Source: Chlamydomonas reinhardtii (taxonomy: Eukaryota > Chlorophyta > Chlorophyceae > Chlamydomonadales > Chlamydomonadaceae). Taken from it: a DNA stretch of 64,000 bases. The notes beneath the pieces were generated by a model. The model worked only from the letters and a program-made list of their open reading frames with translations, made no database searches and had not been told where the DNA came from. The first letter of the stretch is position 1; each line of letters starts with the position of its first letter. The DNA lies in NCBI RefSeq assembly GCF_000002595.2, contig NC_057015.1, positions 5,567,195-5,631,194 on the forward strand, written 5' to 3'. Position numbers and translations under genes: made by a program. Of this stretch, positions 36,101 through 47,238 are shown one piece after another.

Positions 36101-38801
36101 TGCGCCGCGCACCTTGGAGACGCTGATGAGGCGCAGCAGGCGCAGCAGCCGGATCAGCGACACCGCGTTGACCCACTTGGCCTGGACGAGGAGGCAGAGC
36201 AAGCGGGCGTGGGCTGCAGGGCCAGGCGGTCGTTGGGTCGCACTGACGGATAACAACGTCCACAGCACGCCTGCCCACCCAGCGCCGTCGGGCCTGGACA
36301 CATGCGGTCACCTTCACGCCCTCGCACCGTATAGCCGTGACCCCCGCTGATCACGATGACGCAGATGAGGTAGATGAACGGCACGGTGGCGGCCAGGTCC
36401 AGCCAGAAGCGGATGTGCGTCACGTAGTAGTAGGCCACCTTGCGGCCTGCACCGACATCAAGGCATACAAAATTAGTACAAGCATACACCGCGTGTGCAC
36501 GGGCGCGCCAAGCACTGTCACGGCGAGGGCATGCCAACAGCCCAAAGGGTAGTCGGCAAAGGGCAGTATGCCAGTCGAGTATGCCAATGAAGAAGCCGCT
36601 CACCATCCATTACCCGCTTCTTGCGGTGGCCGTTCACAACCGTCAGGCCCAGCTGGAAGCTCATCAACAGATTTGAAGTGTAGAGGCAGCCTGCGCGTGT
36701 GGTTGTGATGCGGAGGGGGTTGTGCGGGCATGGGGCCAAGCGAGGGAGAAAGGAGCAAGACCCCACAGGTTCTAGCGCTCTCCCATCCTAGCATCCCGTC
36801 TCAAGTCCCTGCATACCAGTCCCTGCTTGCATGCGCTGTGCCCATGCGCTTCTGCACGGCTCTCACTCTCTCACCGAAAGTCAGGTCCGTTGCGGTGCAG
36901 TTGGAGCTCAGGTTGCCGTAGTCGATGGAGCAGAAGCCCACGTTGATGGGCACACCAAAGGCCTGGACAACCGCAGGAGGTCGGCGGCATGCCACCACGT
37001 TCACAGCCCCAGACGCCCGGTGTTTGAGCGCCTGCAACACCCACCTGTACATTCTCGTGTACATGGGGCACCTGCCCTGACCCCCGCCCCCCCTGCGCCC
37101 CTGCATGGCCCCGCCCGCTGCGCCTCACCGTCCACGTGATGTCCACCAGGAACATGAGCCCCATCCAGAACAGCGACAGCGGGCTGAAGGGCCGCACCAT
37201 GGGCAGCCCGAAGATGGACCTACGCACACACATGAACGGAAGGCGGTTGACCCAAGCCGGATGCGTTGAATGCCCGGTAGGCCGCGGCGAGTAGGGAAGC
37301 ACTACATGCACCTGTACCCCGAGCCGCTGCCCCCGCACCTGTGTGACGCCACCTCTGGCTTCCGGGAGATGGTCGCGGGGTGCTGCGCGTTCAGCCAGTC
37401 CACATACTTGTTGAAGGCCTCCCTGGAACAGAGCAGAGGGGAATGAAGGGAGGGGCGCAGTCGGACGCATGCAACCGGAGCTAACTCTCCATGACGTAGG
37501 CCGCTGCCAGGCGGCTCGCCCACGCATACATCCGTGGCACACCCTCGAATGGCCTCTGCCGTTGCTGGACCATCACGTGCTGCATCGTGGTGCTGCATCT
37601 ATCCTCCCTGTAAGGGCCGCTCTACTTCACAGGCTGGGTCCCCCCCGCCAGGCCGCCGCCCCCGCCAACATCATCAACAAGCGTTATCGCTACTTTGTAC
37701 TAACAAGTCTTGTCTTGCATCTTGCTGTCCCAATGACCCCCACCCCCTGGAGGGGAGTACTTCGTATTTGTGATTCAATCCGTTCTTCACATGAACGGCT
37801 TGCCCCCGAGCATAGGCCACGTTCTCCTCCTCGCTTTCTCGCATTTGGTTTGGATTAGTTTGATATCTACAGCCCCCCTCCCACGCCTCGCCTGTTCTCG
37901 CATTTGGTTTGGATTAGTCTGATATCTACAGCCCCCCTCCCACGCCTCGCCTGTCCAGGTTGACGTGTGGGACCACCAGCCTGAAGACTCCGTACTCTGC
38001 GGTGCGCGCGAGGCGGCAGGCAGCAGGCCGCGTAAGGCCACGTACGGAAGGTACTCACGTCAAAGCTGCGGAACGATGTGACTTGCACATGTAATTAGCA
38101 GACGACTGGAAAAGCTGTGGAGTGGAGGTGGATAGACGTGGAGATGCGCGCATCCAGCGTGATTGTCATCCTGCTCCACCCGCCCCGGCACAACATACAC
38201 GGTCCAGGAACGTCCCTGCGCCCGCCCTCCCAGACATTCCACGCGCCCACTCACCCTCCTCTTGCATCAGGTCCGCCACCTGCTGCTTGAATTCAGAGCT
38301 AAGAGCGCCATCCCCCTCCTGTAGATACACCGCCCGCTTCGCCACCGGGTCCAGTGTCGGCCGCTGGTAAGGGTTGTGTGGTGCGGGGCCCTGCCGGCCC
38401 AGCGGCTTCTGTGAAGGATTCTGATCATCCTCCAGCTCTACTGATCCCGAGCCAATGCCTGGACCCGTAGACACCGCGCCCACGCTGCTGGGCGGCAAGC
38501 GCTCCCATCGCTGCGCGGCCTCGCGCACCTCCGGAGGATGCGGCGCCTGCGCGGCAAGCGTGCGGCATAGTAACTTGGGCAGCGCTCGGGGGGCAGGCGG
38601 GAGCGGTGGAGGCATGCTGAGGCCAGCCGTTCCGCTTAAGCGCGATAAGCATCCTTGGCCCAGCCTAAGCCCGTAGCTGAGGGAAGGTGGCCCTAAGGCA
38701 AGGGGGCCCTGCAGACTTCGGCGGCGCAGTTCGACTGCAGTGCCCGACGCACGGGAGAAAGGCGGGAACACGTCAGACAAGCAAGGGTCTGCAAATCCCA
38801 T
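30195..38801 (-). CDS. Voltage-gated K+ channel with CNBD (KCNH/plant Shaker-like)
   Basis: Twenty exons keep phase: 38801-38255, 38081-38059, 37994-37951, 37422-37339, 37219-37129, 36962-36875, 36690-36604, 36446-36328, 36181-36113, 36030-35958, 35834-35668, 35481-35318, 35188-35101, 34990-34898, 34752-34638, 34445-34286, 34117-33985, 33747-33571, 33286-33203, 32981-30195. The product is 1,730 residues. S1 lies near 240-262, S2 near 300-318 and S3 near 330-355. S4 at 369-384 has Arg at 372, 375 and 378. S5 is near 410-432. The pore has TTTGFGDL (filter G473-D476), and S6 follows near 487-515. A cyclic-nucleotide-binding fold follows (QELCRQGDDADRMWLLASGRL, about 617-670). The filter argues for K+ selectivity. 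The last exon adds about 929 residues that are Gly/Ser/Gln/Pro-rich, with a polyglutamine run. Exons 2-3 use an AAG acceptor and a GC donor and are the least sure part. Confidence 0.88.
37837..37954. repeat. 59-bp tandem duplication across an exon end
   Basis: Two copies, 37837-37895 and 37896-37954, differ at one or two bases. The second copy covers the last bases of channel exon 3 and its GC-type donor. The first copy therefore carries an identical would-be donor 59 nt further into the intron. Confidence 0.85.
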
Positions 38802-39223
38802 TAGCCGTCCAGATGCCCGTGCGTGCTATCCACGAGGTTCCGCAGCCGCGAATCAAGAACGCAACGCCGTGCACGATGTGCACGGCGATTTCCGCGACGG
38901 TGTCCACGCTTTACCTGTAAGACCAGCTTAAGCCAAGCGCGCTTTATCCAGTTGCTCATTCTATGCTTTGTCGGCTGCTCAGCGAAGTCTTGACATTGCA
39001 GCGGCACAGTTCTTGATGCACAGTGGAGAAGAGACGGTCAACAGCTGTTGGAAGGGCCCGCCATAACGCAGTGTGCTACTTTGTTACAATTTAAGGGTTT
39101 TGTGAATGGTCCTCCGGGAATTGAGCTGGTTTGCCAAATGTGATGCCATCGTATTTAGATTGCGTCTCCACCGGCACGCACCGGCACATGTTTCTATACT
39201 GTTTCGTGAAATACAAAGTCAGA
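38802..39223. promoter_or_regulatory. Shared upstream region of channel and DUF493 genes
   Basis: These 422 bp separate two divergent start codons and must hold both promoters and 5' UTRs. No clear TATA box is seen. Bidirectional control is inferred from spacing only. Confidence 0.45.
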
Positions 39224-40552
39224 ATGTGGTCCCTATGTCAGCGCCCTAGCTTTGTCCGGCCAGCGGTCAGGAACCAAGCGCGTCAGAACATCCGGCTCGC
39301 ACAACGCTGCCGACCCCAAATAGTTGCTCGCTCTGCGGATGATACAACGGCTAGCACCTCGAACCAGGAGGAGCTACCAGAAGAACTGCGGGGTCGGTGG
39401 GGGCAGGGCGGGGGTCGGCCGGGTTTGTGTGGCGCTGCACACTTGGCTCGGCCCGATGTGGGTCCCCACGCTGTCACCGTCAACGCCCTTGCCCTGGTGC
39501 CCATGTTCACAGACCTTGCAATTTCTGAGGATGGATTCCTCATAGACACCAAAACGGGCAAGGTAAGCAGGGAGCGGTTTGCAAGGGCCTTCCAGCACCT
39601 ACAAGGTGCTTCCAGCCTTCCACGCCGGCTTTCCTCGTGACCTTGACGTAGTGTTGCGCTTCTGGGATCCCATTCAGTCCTTTTCTCATGAATTCTTTGG
39701 TCTCAGGCCAACACTCCATCCCCCTGTCCCAATGCACGTGCTGGGAACGCAGCAAATCAACGAGATGGGCGCCACACGGTTTGATGTGGCGGTTCGTGCG
39801 CTTCGAGGGGAGCTCGACCCGCCGGAATGGGTGGAGAACACGGAGCGGTCATCCGGTGAGCAAAGTGCAGGGGAAGCGTTAGTTAGCGGGCACGTGACCG
39901 TGGTCAGCTGCTGCAGGCGGCAAGGGGTCCGTCAAAGGCAGGGGCTGTGACCGGCAACATGGCGCGCGCTTCAGACCCGCATCCGAAAGATTACCGGACT
40001 CAATGGATGATGCTTTCGACGCCAACGCCGTGATGCCCCGTGCCGTCGCGCAGGGATCATCCTGTCCGCGCTGTACCAGTTTCCCCGCATGTACACGTTC
40101 CAGGTGGTGGGCAAGGCGGGCAGCAGCAGCAGCAGCGGCAGTGGCGCGGCGGACGGCGCCTCCGGTGCCGGCAGCAGCGGCAAGGACGAGTTCGTGAAGG
40201 CGGTGGTGGGCACTGTGTCGCGGGTGGCGCAGGCAGAGGTGGAGGACGGCAAGGTAGGCCAGGGCAGATCGGGAGGGAGTGCTGGCGGCTGTGTCAAACG
40301 TGCAATCAGCAGGTGCAACCTACACTAGAGACCCATTCACCTCAACTGCCCAGCACGCCACCACGTTTTGCGCCTGCTGACAATCCTGCCACGGGGCCCA
40401 CACGTGCACGGCCGCCACAGGTGGAGGTCAAGGAGCGCATGGGCGGCAAGTACGTGAGCGTGTCGGTGGACGTCATGACTCGGGCGCCAGAGATTGTGGG
40501 CCTAGTGTACGACGAGCTTGGCAAGGACCCCCGGGTCATGATGCGCTTTTGA
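39224..40552 (+). CDS. DUF493/YbeD-like protein, probably plastid-targeted
   Basis: Five exons keep phase: 39224-39392, 39513-39562, 39753-39855, 40054-40253, 40421-40552, giving 217 residues. The first 45 residues are rich in Arg, Gln, Ser and Ala with almost no acids, like a chloroplast transit peptide. Residues about 107-217 form a DUF493/YbeD-like ferredoxin-fold domain. It opens with the beta strand YQFPRMYTFQVVGK and ends with KYVSVSVDVMTRAPE, then IVGLVYDELGKDPRVMMRF. The bacterial relative YbeD is small and has no firmly known role. A Ser/Gly insert sits in the loop after the first strand. The start ATG lies in frame with the transit-like region; upstream in-frame ATGs at 39131 and 39200 are possible but would hide it. 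Confidence 0.8.
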
Positions 40553-41170
40553 GCGAGGAGGGTGCGAGGGGTTCTGATCGAGAAGGGAGGGGATCGCCAA
40601 GAGGGGGCTGAGCTGGTGAGCAAGGAGCGCGTTGCGCCGTGCGCGGTGTCGGGGGGAGCAGCGGGCAGGGACAGTGAGTTAGCGAGCTGTACGTGAGCCG
40701 GAAGCAGATACGGGAGAGCGGGGCGGTATGAGACGAGAGTATAAGCGTTCCTTCGGCTTGGAGTGCGTGTGGCCTTGAGCGGCCTTGCAACGTGACGGTG
40801 TGGCCGTGTGGGTCCACAAGACACGGGCTTGCCATTTGAGGCTGTAGGCTTTTTACACCGGCCTCGAGGTCTGTCGCGTGACGCGTCCGGAGGAATGCCT
40901 CTTCCAACTGTGTACATGACTGCACTGTCCATAACACTCTTTCAGCTCCGCTGCCACCCTTCAATGAATTCCCAGCACACATGTGGCTTCCGCCTCAGCC
41001 CAGCCTTAGCCCACCAGCCTACTGCCTACGCTCAATCAACCATGCGTGCCAACAACCTCAGGTACATTACACATGCACAATACCTGCATTCAAACCTGAC
41101 GCTGCCCTTGCTACAAGGACAGGCAAGTCCTAGGGGTGCTGACTGCCGAGCACGCACATGACGTACCTCC
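40553..41170. other. Convergent 3' region
   Basis: This stretch lies between the stops of the DUF493 gene (+) and the kinase gene (-). A minus-strand TGTAA lies at 41067-41071, 100 nt past the kinase stop. No exact TGTAA was seen for the plus-strand gene. Confidence 0.55.
41067..41071 (-). terminator. TGTAA polyadenylation signal
   Basis: It reads TGTAA on the minus strand and lies 100 nt past the stop codon of the ankyrin-kinase-U-box gene. Confidence 0.6.
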
Positions 41171-44100
41171 TCACCACCCGCCGGCATCTGCGCGCGCCCG
41201 CACCGGCGGCGCCGACGTCATCGGCGGTGCAGACGGTGCACCTTCCGGTGCTCCTGCCCCTGTCCCCACCACTGCCCCCACAACCGCTCCCGGACCCGAC
41301 CGGCGCGGGTGCTGCTGCTGCTGCCGCCATTCCTTGATGGCGCTTCGCAGCGTCAGGTTCGGCACCACCTAAGGAAAAAAATTGGGGGAGCAGATCGGAA
41401 ACAAAACATCGGGTGGGCAAATGGGACTAGCATTAGAATATGGGAGGCGCCGGCAGCGCGTCAACGCAAGAGCCCGTGGACAGCAGGCGGGCGGGCCCGG
41501 TCGCCGCCCTCACCTGCGTGTGCTCCAGCCGCATGTTGGTGAGCGGCGAGGTGGGCGAGCGGCTAACCCACTCGGTGATGGCCAGTCGCTCGTAGGTGTA
41601 GCCGTCGGCCGCCACCACCGGGTCCTCCATCACGTCCTGGAGGGGGCCCAAACACATGGTGTTTAGAGGTGGACGGGCACGTGTTGTAGGGGGTACCATT
41701 GGGCTTTGAGCCAGCAATACGATGTTAGCCTTAACATTCTCAATGACATGACATGTCAGGACAGCCGATGCGCACGACAGGTAGGTCGAAGGCGGCGCGG
41801 GGGCCCGGGCCGACTTAGGAATTGGACACAATATACCCAGGACGTGTCCGCACCTGGGTGATGGGGCACAGGAACATGGGCGGCACGGCGTCGCCGCCAA
41901 GAGGCGAGGGCGAGGAGGCCGCCGTGGGCTGCTGCTGCTCGTACAGCTGCGTGCGCTGCTTAAGCTGCATCAATGTGGGCAGCACCACCGTCCTGTGGCA
42001 CCGAAGGGCCTTAGTCAGCCTTAACTCGTAGCAGCAGCATTGGGCAAAGCACATCAAAGCTTCCGCGAAAGGCCTGCAGGGGCAGTCAACACGGGCAGCT
42101 CCTTCCACTGCTCCTGCTTGAGGGGCATCGGGTTAATGCCAGGCGCACCTGAGGTCGGGGCGGTCCTGGCGGCGGTACTCCACGCAGCGAAGCGCCAGGT
42201 CCGCGAACGCCATGGCCTCCGCAGCTGGCCAGTCGCCCGCGCGCGGGTCAATGCAGGGCCCGAAGCCCAACGGCTGCCGCCGCGCCGACTCCACCACAGA
42301 CACCACCTGCGTATTGGTCAGAGGGCGGCATCAGTGCAGGCGGGTGCTACACGACGTCCACGCCTTTGTGCAATGCACTACCCGCTGGACCGGTTGCAAG
42401 ACCTTGCGCATTGTTGTGTCGCAGCAGCAGCATGCAGGCGCGCGGTGGTACAGGGGATGACACGGTGACTGCATCGCGCTGCGTACGACGCATCCGCGAC
42501 ATCGCACGTGCGCGGGCGCTCCATCACCATGCCCCCATACACCCACCCCATCACCATACCTCAAATCACCCATCCCCCGGCGGCGCGCCGCTCCTGCCTA
42601 CCTGCGCTCCCTCCCTGCCTGTGAGCAGCTGCAGCAGCACCATGCCCAGCGCGTACACGTCCGACCGCGCGCTGTACTCGCCCGTGCGCATGTACTCCGG
42701 GTCCCTGAGCCGGTGGTTGGGAGCATGGGAGCGAAGAGCAGTGAGTGATGTTGGCTTGGCGTGGATGGCCGCAATTATGCAGGCGCGCCAGGCGGGCGAC
42801 TCATGAATGTACTCCATCCGTCAAAACCCAAACCCGCCAGCTCACATGTACTCGAAAGTGCCCACCAGCCGTGAGTCCTGCACACCGTTGGCGACAGGAA
42901 AGTCAGGACAAATGACAAGATACGAGCTCCCAAGCCGTCACGCTACCACGTCACTCGATGCCGCATACGCGCCGCACCTTGATGGTGGACTTGACGCCGC
43001 CCGCTGCGGCCGCCGCTGCAGCCGCCGGGCCGGAGGGCGCCCCCAGTGTGGGCGCCAGCCGCGCCAGCCCCACGTCCCCCAGCTTGGCGGTGAGGTGCTC
43101 GTCCAGCAGGATGTTGGCGGGCTTGAGGCTGCGGGGGTCGGGGGTGGCAGGTCTTACCAGTTAAGAGAGAGCAGGACTTGAGCAGAGGTCAGGGTGCAGG
43201 GCCAACTGACAGGGTTTCCCAGGCATGAGAATTCTGATGAAGGTGAGGTGGGGGATTGCAAGGATGTTTGGAGGGGAGGGAAATGCCTGGCAGCCACACG
43301 CGAGGGCACCCCTGACACAGGGGTTGACCGTGGATGGCGGGGGGCACACTTTGCAGCACGGGCGGCAAGTCCCTCTGAAGGCAGCAGCCCCGACTCACTC
43401 CATGTGCACGATGGGCGTGGGCGCGGAGTGCAGGAACAGCAGCGCCGACGCTACCTCGGCCGCAATGCGCACGCGGTGCCGCCAGCCCAGCGGCACGGGG
43501 CCGCGTGCGCCGCCCGCGTTTGCGCTCCTGCCGCCCTCCCAGCCAAACAGGTGCGTCTCCAGGGAGCCGTTGGGCATCAGCTCGTACACCAGAATGCCCT
43601 GTGCGCGGGGGTTGGTAGAGGTAGGTGGAGGAGCCAATTGTGAACGCAGGCGCATGCCCCGGAGCGTGCAGCTGGGCGCAACCGCAAGCCGACGAGGGGC
43701 AAGGGCTGGGCCATCATGGCCTGCGGTACCGCACGTGACGTGTGTGCTCACGCGCGCAACAGCACCAGTGAAGCTGGGCCTTCTGCGGTGATCAAGAATT
43801 GAATCGCCTACGCAGGCGTGTCGCACCTTGTCCGGGCAGCTGCCGATGAGCAGCACCACGTGAGGGTGGTGCAGGCCGCTGAGGATGCGGACCTCCGCCT
43901 CAAACTCGTTGCGGCCCTGGCGTCGAGGCACAGTGGCGCCAGGGGACAGTGGGATCGGGGCAGTGGGCAGTGGGCAGTGGGCAGTGGGCAGTGGGCAGTG
44001 GGCAGCGGGCAGTGGGCAGTGGGCAGGGAGCAGTGGGCAGGGAGCAGGTAGCAGGGAGCAGGGAGCAGGTAGCAGGGAGCGGTAGGCAGGGAACACAGGG

Positions 44101-46920
44101 CAGGATGTGGGCACAGGGTGGTGGCATGCGACGAGGCCAGTCCCTCGCTATCCATACAGTCGTCACACACGGCGGCTCGCTGTACGCCTCCGGCCCCGCC
44201 CCCACCTGCATGGCGCCCTCGGTGCAGTCCATGACCTTGACCGCCACTGGGATGCCGTCCAGCGTGCCACGATACACCGGACCTGTGAATGTGTGCGCGT
44301 GCGTACGCGTGCTATTTGGCATACCGCCACATCAGCACACGCGTGAGGAATTCGACAATTGGACGTCAGGTGCACTCCACGCGGCGCATGGCCGCGTGTC
44401 GGCGCCCCTGCACCAAGCATCTCAACCACCGCGCAAGCAGTACCACCACGCAGCCCGTCGCGCACCGTATCCGCCCTCTCCCAGCTTGTTGATGGGGCTG
44501 AAGCCGCCCGTGGCCGCCCGCAGGTCGTCATAGCTGTAGGTGCGGCCGGCCATGGAGATGGACGAGACCGAGGTGGTGGAGCCCTCGGACAGCAGCCCGC
44601 CGTGCCCGGCCATAGGCCCCAGCGGCGACGGCCCCGCCTGGTGCGGGTGCAGGTGCGGGTGGGGCTGGCCGGGTGGGTGGTAGGCGGGCGCGGTGCGGCC
44701 GGGCGTGGGCGGCAGCGTGGAGCCCGACCCCTGCTGCGACAGCGGCTGCGAGGCCGAGGTCGAGCCGTGCGCGCTGCCGCCGCCACCGCCGCCGTGGCCC
44801 CACTGCCCGTTGCCCGCGCCTCCGCCGCTGTGGATGCCCAGCTGCGCCAGCCCCGCGCCCAGCAGCTTCTCCAGCTGGAAGCGGGCGCTCATGATGGGGT
44901 TGAAGCCGGGGCGCCGGGGAGGCGGCGCATCGGCGGCCGTGTCTGCGGGGCCGACAGGGTAGATGGACCACGGTCAGTCGCGAGCAGGAGAAACCTACAA
45001 AGACAGGCATACAGGGCGTGGCCGCATGATAGAATCGTTACATGACGCAAGCGCGCTCGCGCACCTGGCTCGTCACCCCAATCCGATGGCGCTGGAGGCC
45101 CCCAGTCTAAGTCGGACGCAGGCGCAGGCGGCGGTGCCACGCTTGAGTTGCCGCCGCCGCCGCCTTCCCGGCCATGCGGTGGTGGCCCGCTGTGGGCTGG
45201 CGCGACAGGCACGGACGGCGCGGTGGGCGGCGCCGGTGGCGGGTGCGAGGCGGCCGCTGCCGCGCCGCCCGCATTGCCCGGTGCGGGCGCAGAGGGGTAC
45301 TGGTAGTAAGGTTGCTGCTGGGGCTGGGGAGGAGGAGCAGCTGCGCCGGTGGGCGCCTGGTACGGCTGCGGCCGCTGCGGGTATGCGTAAGCTCCAGCGG
45401 CAGGCGGCGCTACTGAGGTGTTGGGCGGCGGCGCGGTGCCGTACGCGCCGGCCCCGTACCCATAGCCGTACGGCGGCACGCCGGTGGCGGCCGCGGTGGG
45501 CGACACGGGGAAGGCGGGTGCGGCGGGGTACCCCAGCCCTGGCTGTGCAGCTGGTGGCGCGTGGGCCCCTGCGAACAGGTCGTGCTGCGACCCGCCCGGC
45601 CCCGACGCCAACCGGCCTGACGGCTGCGGCTGCGGGGCTGCCGCGGCCGCGCCACCGGCTGATCTTGGCGAGGCGACGGTGCCGCCCCAATCACCGGCAT
45701 CGGCTGCCGCGGCGGCTGGCTGCGTGGCCGGCGGCGGCGGCCCTCCCAGCAGCGCGGCCACGTTGGGGTGCTTCTGTACTGCGTAGTCGTATGGCGCCTT
45801 GCCGTTCTGCGGTAACGGGTTCACATTAGCATGCACGAACTCACCGCACCTCGCTCAGCTGCATGCGCACGGGCACCTTTCGCCTTCTGCGACCAGATCC
45901 TGCGCCTCTCGCTTCCTGCCCCATGTTGTGACGCTACCCGGCCTTTCCGCCATCCAGCGGCGATGCAAATACACTGCCTAGCAGCCCGCTGCCCGCACCT
46001 TGTCCCGAGCTGCTGGCGAGGCGCCCCGCCGCAACAGGTCCGTCACCACCGCGCTGAATCCGTTCAGTGCGGCCAGGTGCAGTGCCGTGCGGCCCTCCTG
46101 TGAGGGGTAGAGGAGGAGGTGGCGGGGTTGGACTGCTGCACTGAAGCTCGCACCTGAGAGGTCGAAATGGCCTCCGGCCCTGATGGCTGTCTGAGCCCCC
46201 AAGCCCTTTGAGATCTCCTGGAGCTGGCCGACCTGATTGCGACAACATCCCCAGCCGTCGTCACTGCTGCATCTTACCTTGTCAGTGATGTCATGGCGGG
46301 CGCCCCGCGCCATGAGCTCCCGCACTATGGGGTCAGACCCCTTGAAGGCCGCAATGTGCAGAGGCGTCCAGTCCATCTACCAGTATTTTCAGGGAGGGGC
46401 AAAGGTCATACAACACATCTTTCAACGGTAGGGGCGCGCGGGGAGCTGAGGGGCGGGCGGGGAGCTGCACTCAGTCACCACGCGCGGAGGCAGAGGTTGG
46501 GGTCGGCTGGGGGTGGCTGCGTGGGGCGGCTGAGAGTGGATGCGCCAAGCTATGGCCGTTCCAAGCAGTCCATCGGTATGCAACGAGGTAAAGGCTGGTG
46601 CGTGCCGGACAGATGTGTATGGTTGGGGAGCGCCCCTGCATTGCTGCACCGCACGAAGGCCGCGAACAGCCGCGCGTGCCCCAGGCCGGGTAGCAGCTGT
46701 CGGAAGCGGGCTGTCTTGGCGGGCCTGATAAGCCGCGCAGCCCCGCCCCTTGCCCCCGCCAGCCGCTTTCACCCCACCAACAATACACACACCGCAAGCG
46801 CTTGCGTGCTGAACTGACCTCCTTCTCCTGCTGGTTGATTTGGCCGGGGTGTTGCAGCACTAAAACCCGAACCTTTTGCAGGTCCTTTTCAGAACATGCT
46901 TTATGAAGTGAGTTTCCCAT
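41171..46920 (-). CDS. Ankyrin-repeat protein kinase with C-terminal U-box
   Basis: This is likely a kinase fused to an E3 ubiquitin ligase module. Fifteen exons keep phase: 46920-46819, 46376-46278, 46097-45999, 45806-45065, 44942-44466, 44282-44206, 43916-43827, 43598-43399, 43128-42978, 42877-42846, 42704-42602, 42306-42149, 41992-41854, 41636-41514, 41368-41171. The product is 929 residues. Residues 1-130 hold about three ankyrin repeats (DWTPLHIAAFKGSD, GRTALHLAALNGF), with exons 2 and 3 each one 33-residue repeat. A 300-residue Pro/Gly/Ala-rich linker follows. The RLK/Pelle-type kinase (about 484-780) has the loop LGEGGYGPVYRG, K522, E540, HMDLKPAN (D629) and DVG at 647-649. The U-box (about 812-880) has FLCPIT, DPVVAADGYTYER and PNLTLRSAIKEW. 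Plant RLCK/U-box kinases share the DVG form; the ankyrin part is unusual. Confidence 0.9.
43955..44096. repeat. Minisatellite, 7-bp-like units, in kinase intron
   Basis: Tandem copies of cagtggg, grading into gggagcag and related units, fill half of the intron 43917-44205. The array is G-rich on the plus strand. Confidence 0.85.
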
Positions 46921-47238
46921 TGTTGGCAGACAATAAGCACTACTAGAGCTGTTTGGACGAGACCGAGCAACTAACACGTCAGGAGGTGAAGCATGCTTGA
47001 TAGTAAGCTTCAATGCATGTGCAAGTTGGATGGCCAATGTAACGGAAAAGGAGAGCCTCAGAACCACTAGGGCTGGGGAAGGGCGATGCAAGCGGCAATC
47101 GGAGTGCTTTGCTCGTTTACCACCTTGTTGCTGCGCGATCCATTGAGCGTCACAGCTGTAGAAATTGGGTAGGCACACGATTTTTTACTAGGTTGAATGA
47201 CCCGCTAGCGAGATAGCACCAACTCGTCGTCGAGCAAA
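46921..47238. promoter_or_regulatory. Short shared upstream region of two divergent genes
   Basis: Only 318 bp separate the start of the kinase (-) from the start of the snoRNA host gene (+). Both promoters must lie here. No TATA box is evident. Confidence 0.5.

Noticed and set aside
40003-40197. Ala/Arg-rich ORF overlapping the DUF493 gene
   Set aside because: It is the wrong frame of exon 4; the DUF493 frame continues into exon 5 with family motifs.
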